From Lachnospiraceae bacterium (lineage in GTDB: Bacteria > Bacillota > Clostridia > Lachnospirales > Lachnospiraceae), in contig JAILCX010000063.1 of the NCBI GenBank assembly GCA_024690205.1, forward strand, positions 1 to 64,000: a stretch of DNA of 64,000 bases. Direction: 5' to 3'. Below the pieces are notes generated by a model. It had not been told where the DNA came from and did no database searches. It saw only the letters and a list, made by a program, of their open reading frames with translations. Shown here in pieces: positions 17,536 through 26,200 of the stretch (within the stretch, counting starts at the first letter, position 1; the number at the start of each line of letters is the position of its first letter). The translations under genes were made by a program, and so were the position numbers.

Positions 17536-18639
17536 ATGACAAACCAAACCCGATCACAACGCAACATGGGCATCGAACTCCTCCGCATGGTCCTTATCTT
17601 TATGATCATGATCCTGCACACGCAGGGTAAAGGCGGAATATTAGCTAACGTTACTCCCGGAACGTCTTCTTATGCAATGGCATGGTTCCTGGAGATATTG
17701 TCGTACCCTTCCGGAGTCGTTTTCGGATTGATCGCAGGATATGTCGGACTCACGCATGAACACAGGATCGCGGATGTTGTATATATCTGGCTTGAGGTAA
17801 TGTTCTATACCGTTATAGGCTCAGCACTTTTCTTTATTTTTATGCCTGAGACCATATCCTATGATGCGATAAGGAACATGATCTTTCCCGTGATGAGCGA
17901 AAGCTACTGGTATGTGAGCGCATACGTCGGTGTGTTCTTCTTTATGAATGCGATAAACTTTGCAGTCAACAATATGCAAAGGAATGAGCTTCGCATAATG
18001 TTCGTTGCAGCTCTTATGCTGTTTTGTATACTCCCCGTTTTTTCATACACGGATGTATTTGCCTTAAGACTTGGAAGCTCAATCTTAAGCATCGGAAGCT
18101 TTTATTTCTTCGGAGCTTACATGAGGAAGTTTAAGCTTCTAGAAAAGTATACGAGCGGACGGCTTTTACTTATTTTCCTGGCATGCATCCTCTTTTCCTG
18201 GGGATTTAAAGTAGGTGGGGAAACGATCTTCGGATTTGATCAATCTTCACCCGAGAGATTTAACAGGCTGCTTGCATATTATGCTCCGCCAAATGTACTT
18301 GCGGGAATGAGCATGCTTGTCATATTCTCGCGCTTTGAGATAAAGGGAGCTTTTTTAAAGGTTGTAAAAAGCGCTGCTCCGCTTGCTTTCGGAGTATATC
18401 TTCTAAACGCCCAGCCGATGGTATTTAAATATCTGATGGCTGACAGGTTTGCCGAATATGCTTCATACGGGCCTTTAAGGCTTGCACTGAGTGTTATACT
18501 TGCGGCACTTGCGATCTATCTTGTCGGAACCGCAGTTGACGCGGTAAGGAATCTTATATTCGGACTGCTTGGAATAAAACAGCGCCTTAAAGCAGCCGAA
18601 GAATACCTTAGAAGCAAAGGCCGGGACAAGCAAATTTAA
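17536..18639 (+). CDS. acyltransferase-3 family membrane protein
   Basis: A 367-residue polytopic protein with about ten hydrophobic helices. The N-terminal GIELLRMVLIFMIMILH has the RxxxxH pattern of acyltransferase-3/OafB-like enzymes, which move acyl groups from cytoplasmic donors to extracellular or lipid-linked sugars. The His is the presumed catalytic residue. It is the first of two such proteins flanking the small STAS gene and may belong functionally to the downstream biosynthesis locus. It has its own extended -10 promoter and GGAG about nine bases before the ATG. Confidence 0.82.
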   Translation: MTNQTRSQRNMGIELLRMVLIFMIMILHTQGKGGILANVTPGTSSYAMAWFLEILSYPSGVVFGLIAGYVGLTHEHRIADVVYIWLEVMFYTVIGSALFFIFMPETISYDAIRNMIFPVMSESYWYVSAYVGVFFFMNAINFAVNNMQRNELRIMFVAALMLFCILPVFSYTDVFALRLGSSILSIGSFYFFGAYMRKFKLLEKYTSGRLLLIFLACILFSWGFKVGGETIFGFDQSSPERFNRLLAYYAPPNVLAGMSMLVIFSRFEIKGAFLKVVKSAAPLAFGVYLLNAQPMVFKYLMADRFAEYASYGPLRLALSVILAALAIYLVGTAVDAVRNLIFGLLGIKQRLKAAEEYLRSKGRDKQI

Positions 18640-18660
18640 AGCTGCAGTCTTTCCGGTGTC

Positions 18661-18690
18661 TTGTTGCAGAAAACTTATAATTGTTATAAA
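18661..18690 (+). promoter_or_regulatory. candidate promoter of the STAS gene
   Basis: TTGTTG (18661-18666), an 18-base spacer and TATAAA (18685-18690), 48 bases before the ATG at 18739. A competing TATAAT at 18676-18681 lacks a -35. Confidence 0.4.
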
Positions 18691-18738
18691 GTTTAAATCA
18701 GAGATTCATGTTGTCAGGTTGTTTTGAGGAGGATATCT

Positions 18739-19038
18739 ATGCTTAACATTAACAAAAATGCAGGTGGAGTAAATCTTACGATTTCGTTGGAAGGAAGACT
18801 CGATACCACAACCGCTCCCCAGCTTGAGGAAGAACTTAAAAGTTCTCTTGATGGAGTGACGGATCTCGTGATCGACATCAAAGATGTACAGTATATTTCG
18901 AGTGCCGGACTCAGGGTTTTGCTCTCTGCCCAAAAGACCATGAACAAGCAGGGAAAGATGGTAGTAAAGAATCCGTCGGAAGAAGTTAAGGAGATATTCG
19001 ACGTTACAGGATTTGCCGATATTCTTACACTTGAATAG
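18739..19038 (+). CDS. STAS-domain anti-sigma factor antagonist (SpoIIAA/RsbV-like)
   Basis: 99 residues forming one complete STAS domain. The start ISLEGRLDTTTAPQLEEEL and the phospho-acceptor loop YISSAGLRVLL are diagnostic. In SpoIIAA and RsbV the serine in this loop is phosphorylated by the SpoIIAB/RsbW kinase and dephosphorylated by a SpoIIE/RsbU phosphatase. I chose ATG 18739 because GAGGAGG lies 7-8 bases upstream; an in-frame TTG at 18724 would sit before it. It is the only free STAS protein in the window and precedes a locus with four STAS fusions, an RsbW-like kinase and a SpoIIE phosphatase, so it is a candidate shared switch protein. Confidence 0.92.
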   Translation: MLNINKNAGGVNLTISLEGRLDTTTAPQLEEELKSSLDGVTDLVIDIKDVQYISSAGLRVLLSAQKTMNKQGKMVVKNPSEEVKEIFDVTGFADILTLE

Positions 19039-19093
19039 AATTATCTGACAAAACCGAAAAAAATTAAAAAATAGTGATAAATCCGTCTGAATT

Positions 19094-19102
19094 TGGTAAA
19101 AT
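19094..19102 (+). promoter_or_regulatory. candidate extended -10 promoter before the large operon
   Basis: TGGTAAAAT with GTGATA 17 bases upstream. Transcripts starting near 19109 would contain the hairpin at 19129-19155 before the first gene. Confidence 0.4.
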
Positions 19103-19128
19103 ATTAAAGTGGCGGATCAAAGAACAAT

Positions 19129-19164
19129 AGCGGTAAGCACACTGTGTTTATCGCTTTTTGTTTT
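19129..19164 (+). terminator. intrinsic terminator or attenuator before the large operon
   Basis: A 12 bp stem (19129-19140 with 19144-19155, two G-U pairs) is followed by TTTTTGTTTT. It terminates the STAS transcript. Because a promoter-like element lies just upstream and AGGAGA of the next gene just downstream, it could also act as an attenuator. Confidence 0.75.
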
Positions 19165-19178
19165 AGGAGAAACAATAC

Positions 19179-20276
19179 ATGAAAAAAAGAGAAAACGGAT
19201 TGGATCTTTTAAAGGTCATAGCAGCATTTAACATTGTTCTTGTGCATACGTTTGCTTCTTTTTTGTCTGCAGTGACTTCCGGGATACGTGAAGGCACGAT
19301 CACACACGGGCCTGTCGCTGCATTAAGTGCCGCGGTTAGGATATGCATGGCACACTTTGGCGGAGCCGTACCCATGTTCTTTATGGCATCCGGTGCGTTT
19401 ATTCTGGCATCGGCAAAGACTGCGGATGTAAAGAGCTTTTATCACAAAACATGGAAAAAACTCGGCATTCCGACGATCATTTTCACACTCATATATATGT
19501 TCCTGACTCCGATGTATTATCTTGTTGCAAAGGGATACGGAGAGTACGGGTATCTGAAGATATTTATCTATAATCTGAGATCAGTGGTTACCGGTGTGCC
19601 GGCGGAACATATGTGGTATATGTTTGTTCTTATCACTCTTTACCTTATGGCCCCCTTTGTTGTAATGTCCAGAGAAAGGATCGGCGAAAAAGCATTTGCC
19701 AAAGCAGCACTTGTTCTTTTTATATGGGGCACGGTGGATATGCTGCTTATTGAACCCAAATTCTGGTGGAGTCTCGGTGCGGCGATAGATTTCCTTGGGA
19801 TATATGCCATGGGCTATGTGCTGCATCGCCGATATGAAGGACAAAAAAACAATCTGAAGGGAGCAGCATTTATTCTTCTTGGAGAATTACTGGTCCTTTG
19901 CGTGTGCCTACTTTACTATAAGGGCTACATGTTCGGGGAGATCCCTGAGTTTTTGACGAATGTATTGGGCAAGCCTCAACCGTTCAATCCTCTGCTTACG
20001 GTCAGTGCAGGTCTTTTCTTTACAGGCTTTGGCCTTCTTGATATAAAAAAGGATTTTGGCACTCTGTCCGGTCTGACATATTATACCTATCTTGTTCACC
20101 CCGTTTTCATAATGGTCATAAATGCAGTATTAACAAAGACTCTCGGACTGCCGGAATCCACATACGGAAAGCTGGGAGGTATTGGGTTTGCGCTTGCGGA
20201 GACAGCAGTCATCTATGTTCTTTCGATGTTTACCGCTTTTGTGATAAATAAAGCCGGGGAGGCAAAGAAAAAATAA
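19179..20276 (+). CDS. acyltransferase-3 family membrane protein
   Basis: A 365-residue polytopic membrane protein with about ten hydrophobic helices. The N-terminal GLDLLKVIAAFNIVLVH matches acyltransferase-3/WecH-OatA-like O-acyltransferases, with the presumed catalytic His at about residue 23. AGGAGA precedes the ATG immediately after the terminator-like hairpin. The stop abuts the start of the next gene (no gap). It is first in the long operon and probably acylates an intermediate or product of the locus at the membrane. Substrate unknown. Confidence 0.82.
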   Translation: MKKRENGLDLLKVIAAFNIVLVHTFASFLSAVTSGIREGTITHGPVAALSAAVRICMAHFGGAVPMFFMASGAFILASAKTADVKSFYHKTWKKLGIPTIIFTLIYMFLTPMYYLVAKGYGEYGYLKIFIYNLRSVVTGVPAEHMWYMFVLITLYLMAPFVVMSRERIGEKAFAKAALVLFIWGTVDMLLIEPKFWWSLGAAIDFLGIYAMGYVLHRRYEGQKNNLKGAAFILLGELLVLCVCLLYYKGYMFGEIPEFLTNVLGKPQPFNPLLTVSAGLFFTGFGLLDIKKDFGTLSGLTYYTYLVHPVFIMVINAVLTKTLGLPESTYGKLGGIGFALAETAVIYVLSMFTAFVINKAGEAKKK

Positions 20277-21557
20277 ATGGAGCTTTGTAAGATCATATCC
20301 GGGGAAATGTATTTTTATTTTGACGGTGCCTTTACGGTTATGCGCAAGGAACTGTCTTTAGATGAGCCGGTTAACGGGCAGATACTCTCCGGAGCATTAA
20401 AGAAAACATGTATGGTGCATCCGTATCTTTCCTGGACCGTCAGGGAAAAAGACGGAGATTTTTATTTTGAGGATACCAAAAGACCGGCCACACTGATAAA
20501 CGGCACCGATAATGCTGATCTCGGATCACCCGAGACGGATATGCATCTTGCGGCAGTTATTTATCATGAGAACAGGATCTGCCTGGATCTTTATCACGGG
20601 CTTTTGGACGGAGTAGCTGCAAAGAGGGTATTGGAAACGCTCCTGTATTTTTACTTTTCCGAAAAGGATAATGTTGAATATGATGCTCCGGATGTCATGA
20701 CCGATATCGTTCCGGATGCTTCAGAGCTATTTAAGGAACCTTTTGAAAATCGGATCGTGGATGACAAGGACCCTTGGGTTGATGAGGATAGTGAACCCGG
20801 GGAGATATTCAGGTTTTCCGAATATGAAGAGGCTTCATCGGAGGATCATTACCAAAGGATCGGCATCCCGAGCGATGACTTTATGAAGTTCGTAAAGGAA
20901 AACGAGGCTACTCCTGCATCTGCTCTTTCCGTGCTTATCTGCCATGCAATTGAGGAACTTTATCCTGAAAACAAAAAGACCATTAAGATCAATATACCCA
21001 TCAATCTAAGAGGAGCCCTCTCTTGTGAGCAAAGTTTCAGAAATACAACGGGAGATGTCCCTTTGTATTTTGACCCTTCCATGATAAGCAGCATGGAAAT
21101 AAAAGAGCAATGCGGCATGTTAAGGAAAGCGCTAAAGGAAAGCCTGCGTCCTGAAAAACAAAGAAGGATCGCCGCATCCCAGATGGATTTTCTTGAAATG
21201 ACATCTCAGTATAAAGATTATGCATCAAGATACAGATTTTACAGCAGCATTCCCGTACCCCCGTCCGATTCGGTCTTTATCAGTTATATCGGAAGATTTA
21301 ACGGTGGCTCCTATGTGGAGCATATCCGGGATGCCTCGCTTATAAGCGGGGCAAGAGACGGGATAGTCTTTAACATATATGACTGCGGCGGAAAGTTCCA
21401 TGTTTCAGTGATAAAAAAAGGACCGATCGAGGCATTTACAAGGGCGTTCCTTAAAGTGCTGAGGGCTGTCGGAGTAAGTGCAGAATCATCATCTGAAACG
21501 GGTTTTAAGCTTCATTATATTCCGCTCAGAGAAAATCTGGGATTGGATTTCAAATGA
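20277..21557 (+). CDS. condensation/acetyltransferase-like protein (CAT superfamily), copy 1
   Basis: 426 residues of the chloramphenicol-acetyltransferase-like superfamily that includes NRPS condensation domains and PapA/alcohol acetyltransferases. The active-site motif is LYHGLLDGVA with H107 and D111-G112. The DFGWG-like second motif is not obvious, as in the other copies here. The C-terminal half carries KINIPINLRG (near 241-250), the structural strand usually written 'P(V/I)(D/N)xR'. Such enzymes transfer acyl groups to hydroxyls or amines, and acceptor and donor are unknown. It starts right at the stop of the acyltransferase gene without an intergenic base. It is the most divergent of the four copies. 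Confidence 0.72.
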   Translation: MELCKIISGEMYFYFDGAFTVMRKELSLDEPVNGQILSGALKKTCMVHPYLSWTVREKDGDFYFEDTKRPATLINGTDNADLGSPETDMHLAAVIYHENRICLDLYHGLLDGVAAKRVLETLLYFYFSEKDNVEYDAPDVMTDIVPDASELFKEPFENRIVDDKDPWVDEDSEPGEIFRFSEYEEASSEDHYQRIGIPSDDFMKFVKENEATPASALSVLICHAIEELYPENKKTIKINIPINLRGALSCEQSFRNTTGDVPLYFDPSMISSMEIKEQCGMLRKALKESLRPEKQRRIAASQMDFLEMTSQYKDYASRYRFYSSIPVPPSDSVFISYIGRFNGGSYVEHIRDASLISGARDGIVFNIYDCGGKFHVSVIKKGPIEAFTRAFLKVLRAVGVSAESSSETGFKLHYIPLRENLGLDFK

Positions 21558-21580
21558 TTTGATGTATTGAGGAGGTTAAA

Positions 21581-22678
21581 ATGGCTAAAGTATCGGTTGT
21601 AATTCCAATGTATAACGCGAAAAGGTTCATTACCGGCTGCGTGGATTCACTTCTTGAGCAGACCATAGGGGATCTGGAGATCATAGTGATAAACGACTGC
21701 TCAACGGATGAATCCATGGAGATCTGCTCTGAAAGGTACAAAGACGAAAAAAGGGTCGTGCTCATAGATCAGCCTAAGAACATGGGGCCGGGCGAAGCAA
21801 GAAACGCAGGTCTTAAGGCGGCTACGGGCGAGTATATTGCATTTGTGGATGCCGATGACGGACTGCTCAATGATGCGCTCCTAAAGATGTATGAGGTTGC
21901 AAAGGAAAGGGATGCGGACGTGGTTCATGTTGGCGGTGCGCTTATACCGTATGCAAATCCTCTGCCTGATAATCTTAACACTCTTAAAAAGTCGGAACTG
22001 GTCAAGCTGTTTTTGGACAGCGGAACACGATATGAAGAAATACACAATGTTCCGGAGAGCATTTCCGAAAGGATTGATAATTGGCTTAAACACTATTATC
22101 ACTGGAATGTATGGGCAAAGCTCTTCCGCACCTCTCTTATCAGGGATAATAATATAGAATTTTCATATCTGCCGCTTTCGGAGGATCAGAATTTCTGTTT
22201 CCGCTGCCTTATGCATGCAAAGAATTATGTTATCATGCCGGGAAATTACTACATATACCGTATAGCAGAGGCTTCAATATCAAGAGGACAAAAGAGCCCC
22301 GCCTTTCTGGCAAAGACACTTAAAGCCCTTTTCGGAGTTTCGGAGGTTATGCAAAAAGCCATGGATGCGCATCCGTTCTTCACGGAGCATCCTGAGTATG
22401 TGCAGATCGTGACCGGATACTGCCTGTCGTGCCTTGAAGACAGCTATGTGCGCCAGGCATACTGCGGAATATCCAAAGAAGAAGCCCGGAACAGCGAAGC
22501 CGTAAAGGATGTGTTCGTAAAATTCTTCGGAGCGAACGCCAGGTATGTTTCCGACATGTTCTTTAATTATCATGACACCTTACCAAAGCCCGATGATCTT
22601 CTTGATCGGATGAATTCAATGGAATTCTGGACCGAGGCTTTAAAAAGCGGCCTGACAACCCTGCTGGAGGAACCCTGA
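21581..22678 (+). CDS. glycosyltransferase family 2
   Basis: A 365-residue GT-A-fold glycosyltransferase. It has the N-terminal VSVVIPMYNAKRFI (residues 3-16), the nucleotide-binding INDCSTDES near residue 46 and the metal-binding VDADDG (DxD) near residue 88. The C-terminal ~150 residues are helical and family-variable. It uses a nucleotide sugar and an unknown acceptor, probably at the cytoplasmic membrane face. TGAGGAGG precedes the ATG. The stop overlaps the next start (TGATG). Confidence 0.88.
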   Translation: MAKVSVVIPMYNAKRFITGCVDSLLEQTIGDLEIIVINDCSTDESMEICSERYKDEKRVVLIDQPKNMGPGEARNAGLKAATGEYIAFVDADDGLLNDALLKMYEVAKERDADVVHVGGALIPYANPLPDNLNTLKKSELVKLFLDSGTRYEEIHNVPESISERIDNWLKHYYHWNVWAKLFRTSLIRDNNIEFSYLPLSEDQNFCFRCLMHAKNYVIMPGNYYIYRIAEASISRGQKSPAFLAKTLKALFGVSEVMQKAMDAHPFFTEHPEYVQIVTGYCLSCLEDSYVRQAYCGISKEEARNSEAVKDVFVKFFGANARYVSDMFFNYHDTLPKPDDLLDRMNSMEFWTEALKSGLTTLLEEP

Positions 22679-24006
22679 TGACAGGTAAAAAAATGGGACT
22701 TGGTCTGCTGGGAGAATCCTTTATGTATCTTTACACCGGTGAAAGCTCGGCGGTTACAAGATGCAATATCACCCTTAATGAGAAGGTAGATCCCGGGAAT
22801 CTTTTGGCAGCACTTAAGGAAACCCTCGGAAGATATGATATCTTTCGTGTCAAACCATATATTGACGATAAGGGAAATCTGGTGCTCAAAGAGAATCCGG
22901 AAGAACCGAGAGTATATGAGTTTGACGGAAAAAGAGCAATGCTCGGAACCAAAGAAAGTGCCGGGTATCTTTTCCGTGTCCTTTATAAAGAAAATACTGT
23001 GATAACCGAGATCTTCCACGGGATCACGGATGCAAGAGGAGCCTGGCAGTTCACACAGAGCATACTGTTTGAATATGTTACGCGCTCGTTTCATTCTGCA
23101 AAAGCGGATGATCGTGTGATCACATCAAAGACTCCGAGGGAGGATACAGAGGGTGAACTCCTTTTCGAACGTGTATTAAACGATCTTAAAGGCGCCCAAA
23201 AAACTGATGAATTAAAAGACGAGCCTGCGCCTTCTTACGAAGTCTTGGCTCCCCAAAGCAGTTCCGGGAAAACAGGTCAGACCAAAAGATACATGCTGAC
23301 CTATGATGTTTCCGATGCTCTTTCACTTACCAGAGGTATGAAGGTTACGATCACATCGCTTTTCCTTTGTGTTTTTGCAAGAGCGTTATATGAGCTTCAA
23401 GGCAGCGCGGATGACAGATGTGTTGTTGCAGAGATGCCTGTTGATATGAGAGCGATGTTAAAGAGCAGATCGCTTTTAAATTTTTCATCAAATATCCTTA
23501 TTCCTTTTGGAAGGGAATATCTTGGTAAAGACATAGAGGAACAGGCGGGATATGTAAGCAATACCATGCGTTCGCAAATTAACGTTGATAATCTTTATGC
23601 CGGAATAGGCCCATACGCCGAAGCCCTTTTGGAACTTGTAAAGCTTCCGGTCGGAGATGAAGGGACTATATGTGCGCTTCAAAAGCAGGCAAATGAAGCA
23701 GGAGGTGCAAGGAGCTCTTTCATGCTGAGCAACGTCGGTGTTCTTGGAATATCCGATGACCTTTGTGATCATGTCGCGGATGTTGAATTTGAATCCGAAT
23801 CGCTCAAAGGAACTCCCGAGTTTGTGCTTTATTCCTACCGCGATAAAGGAAAGATCATGATGCTTTGGAAGGACGGAGATCCTTCGTTTATGAACGCGGT
23901 GCAGAAGATACTTTTGGAGTATGGATTGAAGACTGAAGCAATGCCGGAAAAAAGCTGCGTGGAAGACTATGTCAAGCCGTGGAATTTTGAAAGGAACAGT
24001 ATATGA
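22678..24006 (+). CDS. condensation/acetyltransferase-like protein, copy 2
   Basis: 442 residues of the CAT/condensation superfamily. The active-site motif is FHGITDARG with H114 and D118; the residue after Asp is Ala instead of Gly. It shares with copies 3 and 4 an N-terminal block of the type LGTxESxGYLFRVLYKE just before the active site and EMPVDMRAM in the second half, so the three are clear paralogues. GGAGG lies in the 3' end of the glycosyltransferase gene. Its own stop overlaps the STAS-kinase start (ATGA). Probable acyl transfer; substrates unknown. Confidence 0.72.
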   Translation: MTGKKMGLGLLGESFMYLYTGESSAVTRCNITLNEKVDPGNLLAALKETLGRYDIFRVKPYIDDKGNLVLKENPEEPRVYEFDGKRAMLGTKESAGYLFRVLYKENTVITEIFHGITDARGAWQFTQSILFEYVTRSFHSAKADDRVITSKTPREDTEGELLFERVLNDLKGAQKTDELKDEPAPSYEVLAPQSSSGKTGQTKRYMLTYDVSDALSLTRGMKVTITSLFLCVFARALYELQGSADDRCVVAEMPVDMRAMLKSRSLLNFSSNILIPFGREYLGKDIEEQAGYVSNTMRSQINVDNLYAGIGPYAEALLELVKLPVGDEGTICALQKQANEAGGARSSFMLSNVGVLGISDDLCDHVADVEFESESLKGTPEFVLYSYRDKGKIMMLWKDGDPSFMNAVQKILLEYGLKTEAMPEKSCVEDYVKPWNFERNSI

Positions 24007-25262
24007 AGATCGAAGAAAAAAAAGATGCCGTCATCCTGTACATGGAAGGAAGGCTTGATTCGGATAATTCGGACAGGATCGGAGGAGAAATAGAAAAAGA
24101 ACTTAAGGAATGCGGCTTTAACGGAGCAGAGAAGGCTCTTTATATTGATGCGTCCGGTCTTTCGTATATTTCGAGTGCGGGCCTTCGGGTTTTGCTTAAT
24201 CTTCAGAAAACGCATGAGATAAAGCTTAATATTGTAAATGTTACGGATGAGGTAATGGATATACTTACCGTTACCGGTTTTACGGGCCTTATGAATGTCA
24301 GAAAACCCTTAAAGGAAGTTGATATAAGCGGCCTTACACCGATCGGAAGGGGAATGACTGCTGATGTTTACAGGCTCGATGATGAAAGAGTTATCAAAAT
24401 ATATAATGACAAACCGATAAATACCGATGCATTCATAGAAAGAGAAAAGCAGGTTTCCAAAACGATATTTACTCACGACATTCCGACAGCCATTCCGTTT
24501 GATGTGGTCAAAGCTGCAGGCAGAAAGGGCGTTATCTATGAGACCATTAATGCCAACATGCTTTATGCATTTATAGTAATGAATCCTCAAAGATGGGATG
24601 AGATGATCGAAAAGGAAGTCTCTTTGCTGAAAAAGATCCATCATACCGAATTTGCGCAGGGAGAACTGCCGAAGCTTAAGGATACGATCTTAAAGGATAC
24701 TGAAGCTTCGGTTTCCGAATATGTTTCAAAAGAGGCGTGGAAACGTTTTGAAGAATCCATTCACAATATACCTGACCGAATGACGATGATACATGGGGAT
24801 TATCACCCGGGGAATATCATGGCTGACGATAAGGGAGAGCTGATACTTATAGACGTAGGCGATGCTACTACAGGCCATCCCGTTTTAGAGCTGGGAGGAA
24901 TGATCCAACCGACGACGCTTTTTGACGGCATCCTCACCAAACGTCAGGTAATGGAAGAATTCTTTGCGATCAAAGATCTTACTCCGGAGATTGAAAAAAA
25001 GAATCTTGAGTTTTATGCATTTACGGAAAAATACTGGAGAGCCTCCCTTTCGTGCTATGTACAAAGCCGCGATGAAGCAGAGCTTTCCCGCATAGAAGAA
25101 GAACTTAAGACATATGCCTTTATCATTTATATTTTTAAGACTTCAGTGGCACCGAGAGGAGATCGCGATCAGGCATCAAAGATGATACGGCTTTTGACTG
25201 AAGAATACTTAAAGCGTGCAGGCAGTATAGACGGATTAAACAGCTGGTGGAAGGATTGGTAA
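24003..25262 (+). CDS. STAS domain fused to aminoglycoside-phosphotransferase-type kinase, copy A
   Basis: 419 residues. Residues 1-~103 are a STAS domain with the acceptor loop YISSAGLRVLL (S57/S58). Residues ~110-400 are an APH/choline-kinase-type protein-kinase-like fold: glycine loop IGRGMTADVYRL (114-125), lysine K132, HGDYHPGN with D266 and N271, and metal-binding D284 in LIDVGD. All catalytic residues are present, so the kinase is probably active, but on what (small molecule, sugar or protein) is unknown. The fusion places a partner-switching domain directly on a kinase. GAAAGGA precedes the ATG, which overlaps the upstream stop. Confidence 0.85.
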   Translation: MKIEEKKDAVILYMEGRLDSDNSDRIGGEIEKELKECGFNGAEKALYIDASGLSYISSAGLRVLLNLQKTHEIKLNIVNVTDEVMDILTVTGFTGLMNVRKPLKEVDISGLTPIGRGMTADVYRLDDERVIKIYNDKPINTDAFIEREKQVSKTIFTHDIPTAIPFDVVKAAGRKGVIYETINANMLYAFIVMNPQRWDEMIEKEVSLLKKIHHTEFAQGELPKLKDTILKDTEASVSEYVSKEAWKRFEESIHNIPDRMTMIHGDYHPGNIMADDKGELILIDVGDATTGHPVLELGGMIQPTTLFDGILTKRQVMEEFFAIKDLTPEIEKKNLEFYAFTEKYWRASLSCYVQSRDEAELSRIEEELKTYAFIIYIFKTSVAPRGDRDQASKMIRLLTEEYLKRAGSIDGLNSWWKDW

Positions 25263-25264
25263 AA

Positions 25265-26200
25265 ATGGAATTAAGAAATGTAAGTAAAGAAGGACTTGAT
25301 ATCGTAGGATCAGGTGTTTCCGGCACCGTTTACAGACTCGATGAAGATAAAGTCCTTAAGGTATACAAAAAGGAAGTTTCATTTGATGAGGTAAAGCGCC
25401 AGGAGAGGATCGCCCAAAAAGTATCTTCCGAAAACATTCCGACAGCCAGGGTTTATGAACTTGTAAAATGTGAAGACTGTTATGGAGCGATATCGGATTT
25501 CCTTGACGGGGTTCCGCTTGTTCAGTATATCGGAAACGATGTGCAAAGAAGACAAAAAAGCGCTGTAAAGATGGGCAAACTGCTTTCCAAGGTTCACGGC
25601 ATGACTCCGGATAAAGAAGTATTTCCGTCGCTTAAGGACATGCTTCGGGATGTCATATACCGCGTTAAAGAGTACTTTACCGATGATGAGATAAGTGCAT
25701 TTACTGGCTTTTTGGATGCACTTCCGGGTAGGAGCCGCGTGCTTCACGGAGATTTTCACGAAAACAACATTATGATCGGCAATAAAAACGAGGAATTCTA
25801 TCTTATCGATCTGGACGGAATGAGCATAGGAAGCCCTATATTTGAATTTGCCCAGACATACAGCGTTTATAAGCAGGAGCTTCCGCCGGAGATCGCAAAA
25901 GAGCTTGGAATAACAAAAGAACTCATCAACGGGTTCCTCAACACATTTGTTTCGTCGTATTTTGAAGCGATGGGAAAAAGAATTACGGATCGGGAGTTTG
26001 TAGAGCTTGATGCGTTGTTTACCGAAATGTCCGCTTACAGCCTTTTCTTCTTTCCGCTTTTGAGCAACACAGCCGATGATCCGGATTCAAAACAAAAGCT
26101 TGAAGATTACATAAAGGACGAAATGCCTAAGATATTAAAGCTTATGGAAAGCCTTAAAGAAAAGTTTAAAAGTGAGCTTATAAAGGAGGTCTTTTCATGA
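25265..26200 (+). CDS. aminoglycoside-phosphotransferase-type kinase without STAS
   Basis: 311 residues from ATG 25265; an in-frame GTG at 25247 overlaps the upstream gene and is less likely. The APH-type kinase fold shows GSGVSGTVYRL (15-25), lysine K32, HGDFHENN with D163 and N168, and D182 in LIDLDG. It is clearly related to the kinase half of the STAS fusions, as the glycine-loop VYRLD and the HGD blocks show, but it begins where their STAS ends, so it is a stand-alone member. The stop overlaps the next start (ATGA) behind a strong AAAGGAGG. Substrate unknown. Confidence 0.82.
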   Translation: MELRNVSKEGLDIVGSGVSGTVYRLDEDKVLKVYKKEVSFDEVKRQERIAQKVSSENIPTARVYELVKCEDCYGAISDFLDGVPLVQYIGNDVQRRQKSAVKMGKLLSKVHGMTPDKEVFPSLKDMLRDVIYRVKEYFTDDEISAFTGFLDALPGRSRVLHGDFHENNIMIGNKNEEFYLIDLDGMSIGSPIFEFAQTYSVYKQELPPEIAKELGITKELINGFLNTFVSSYFEAMGKRITDREFVELDALFTEMSAYSLFFFPLLSNTADDPDSKQKLEDYIKDEMPKILKLMESLKEKFKSELIKEVFS

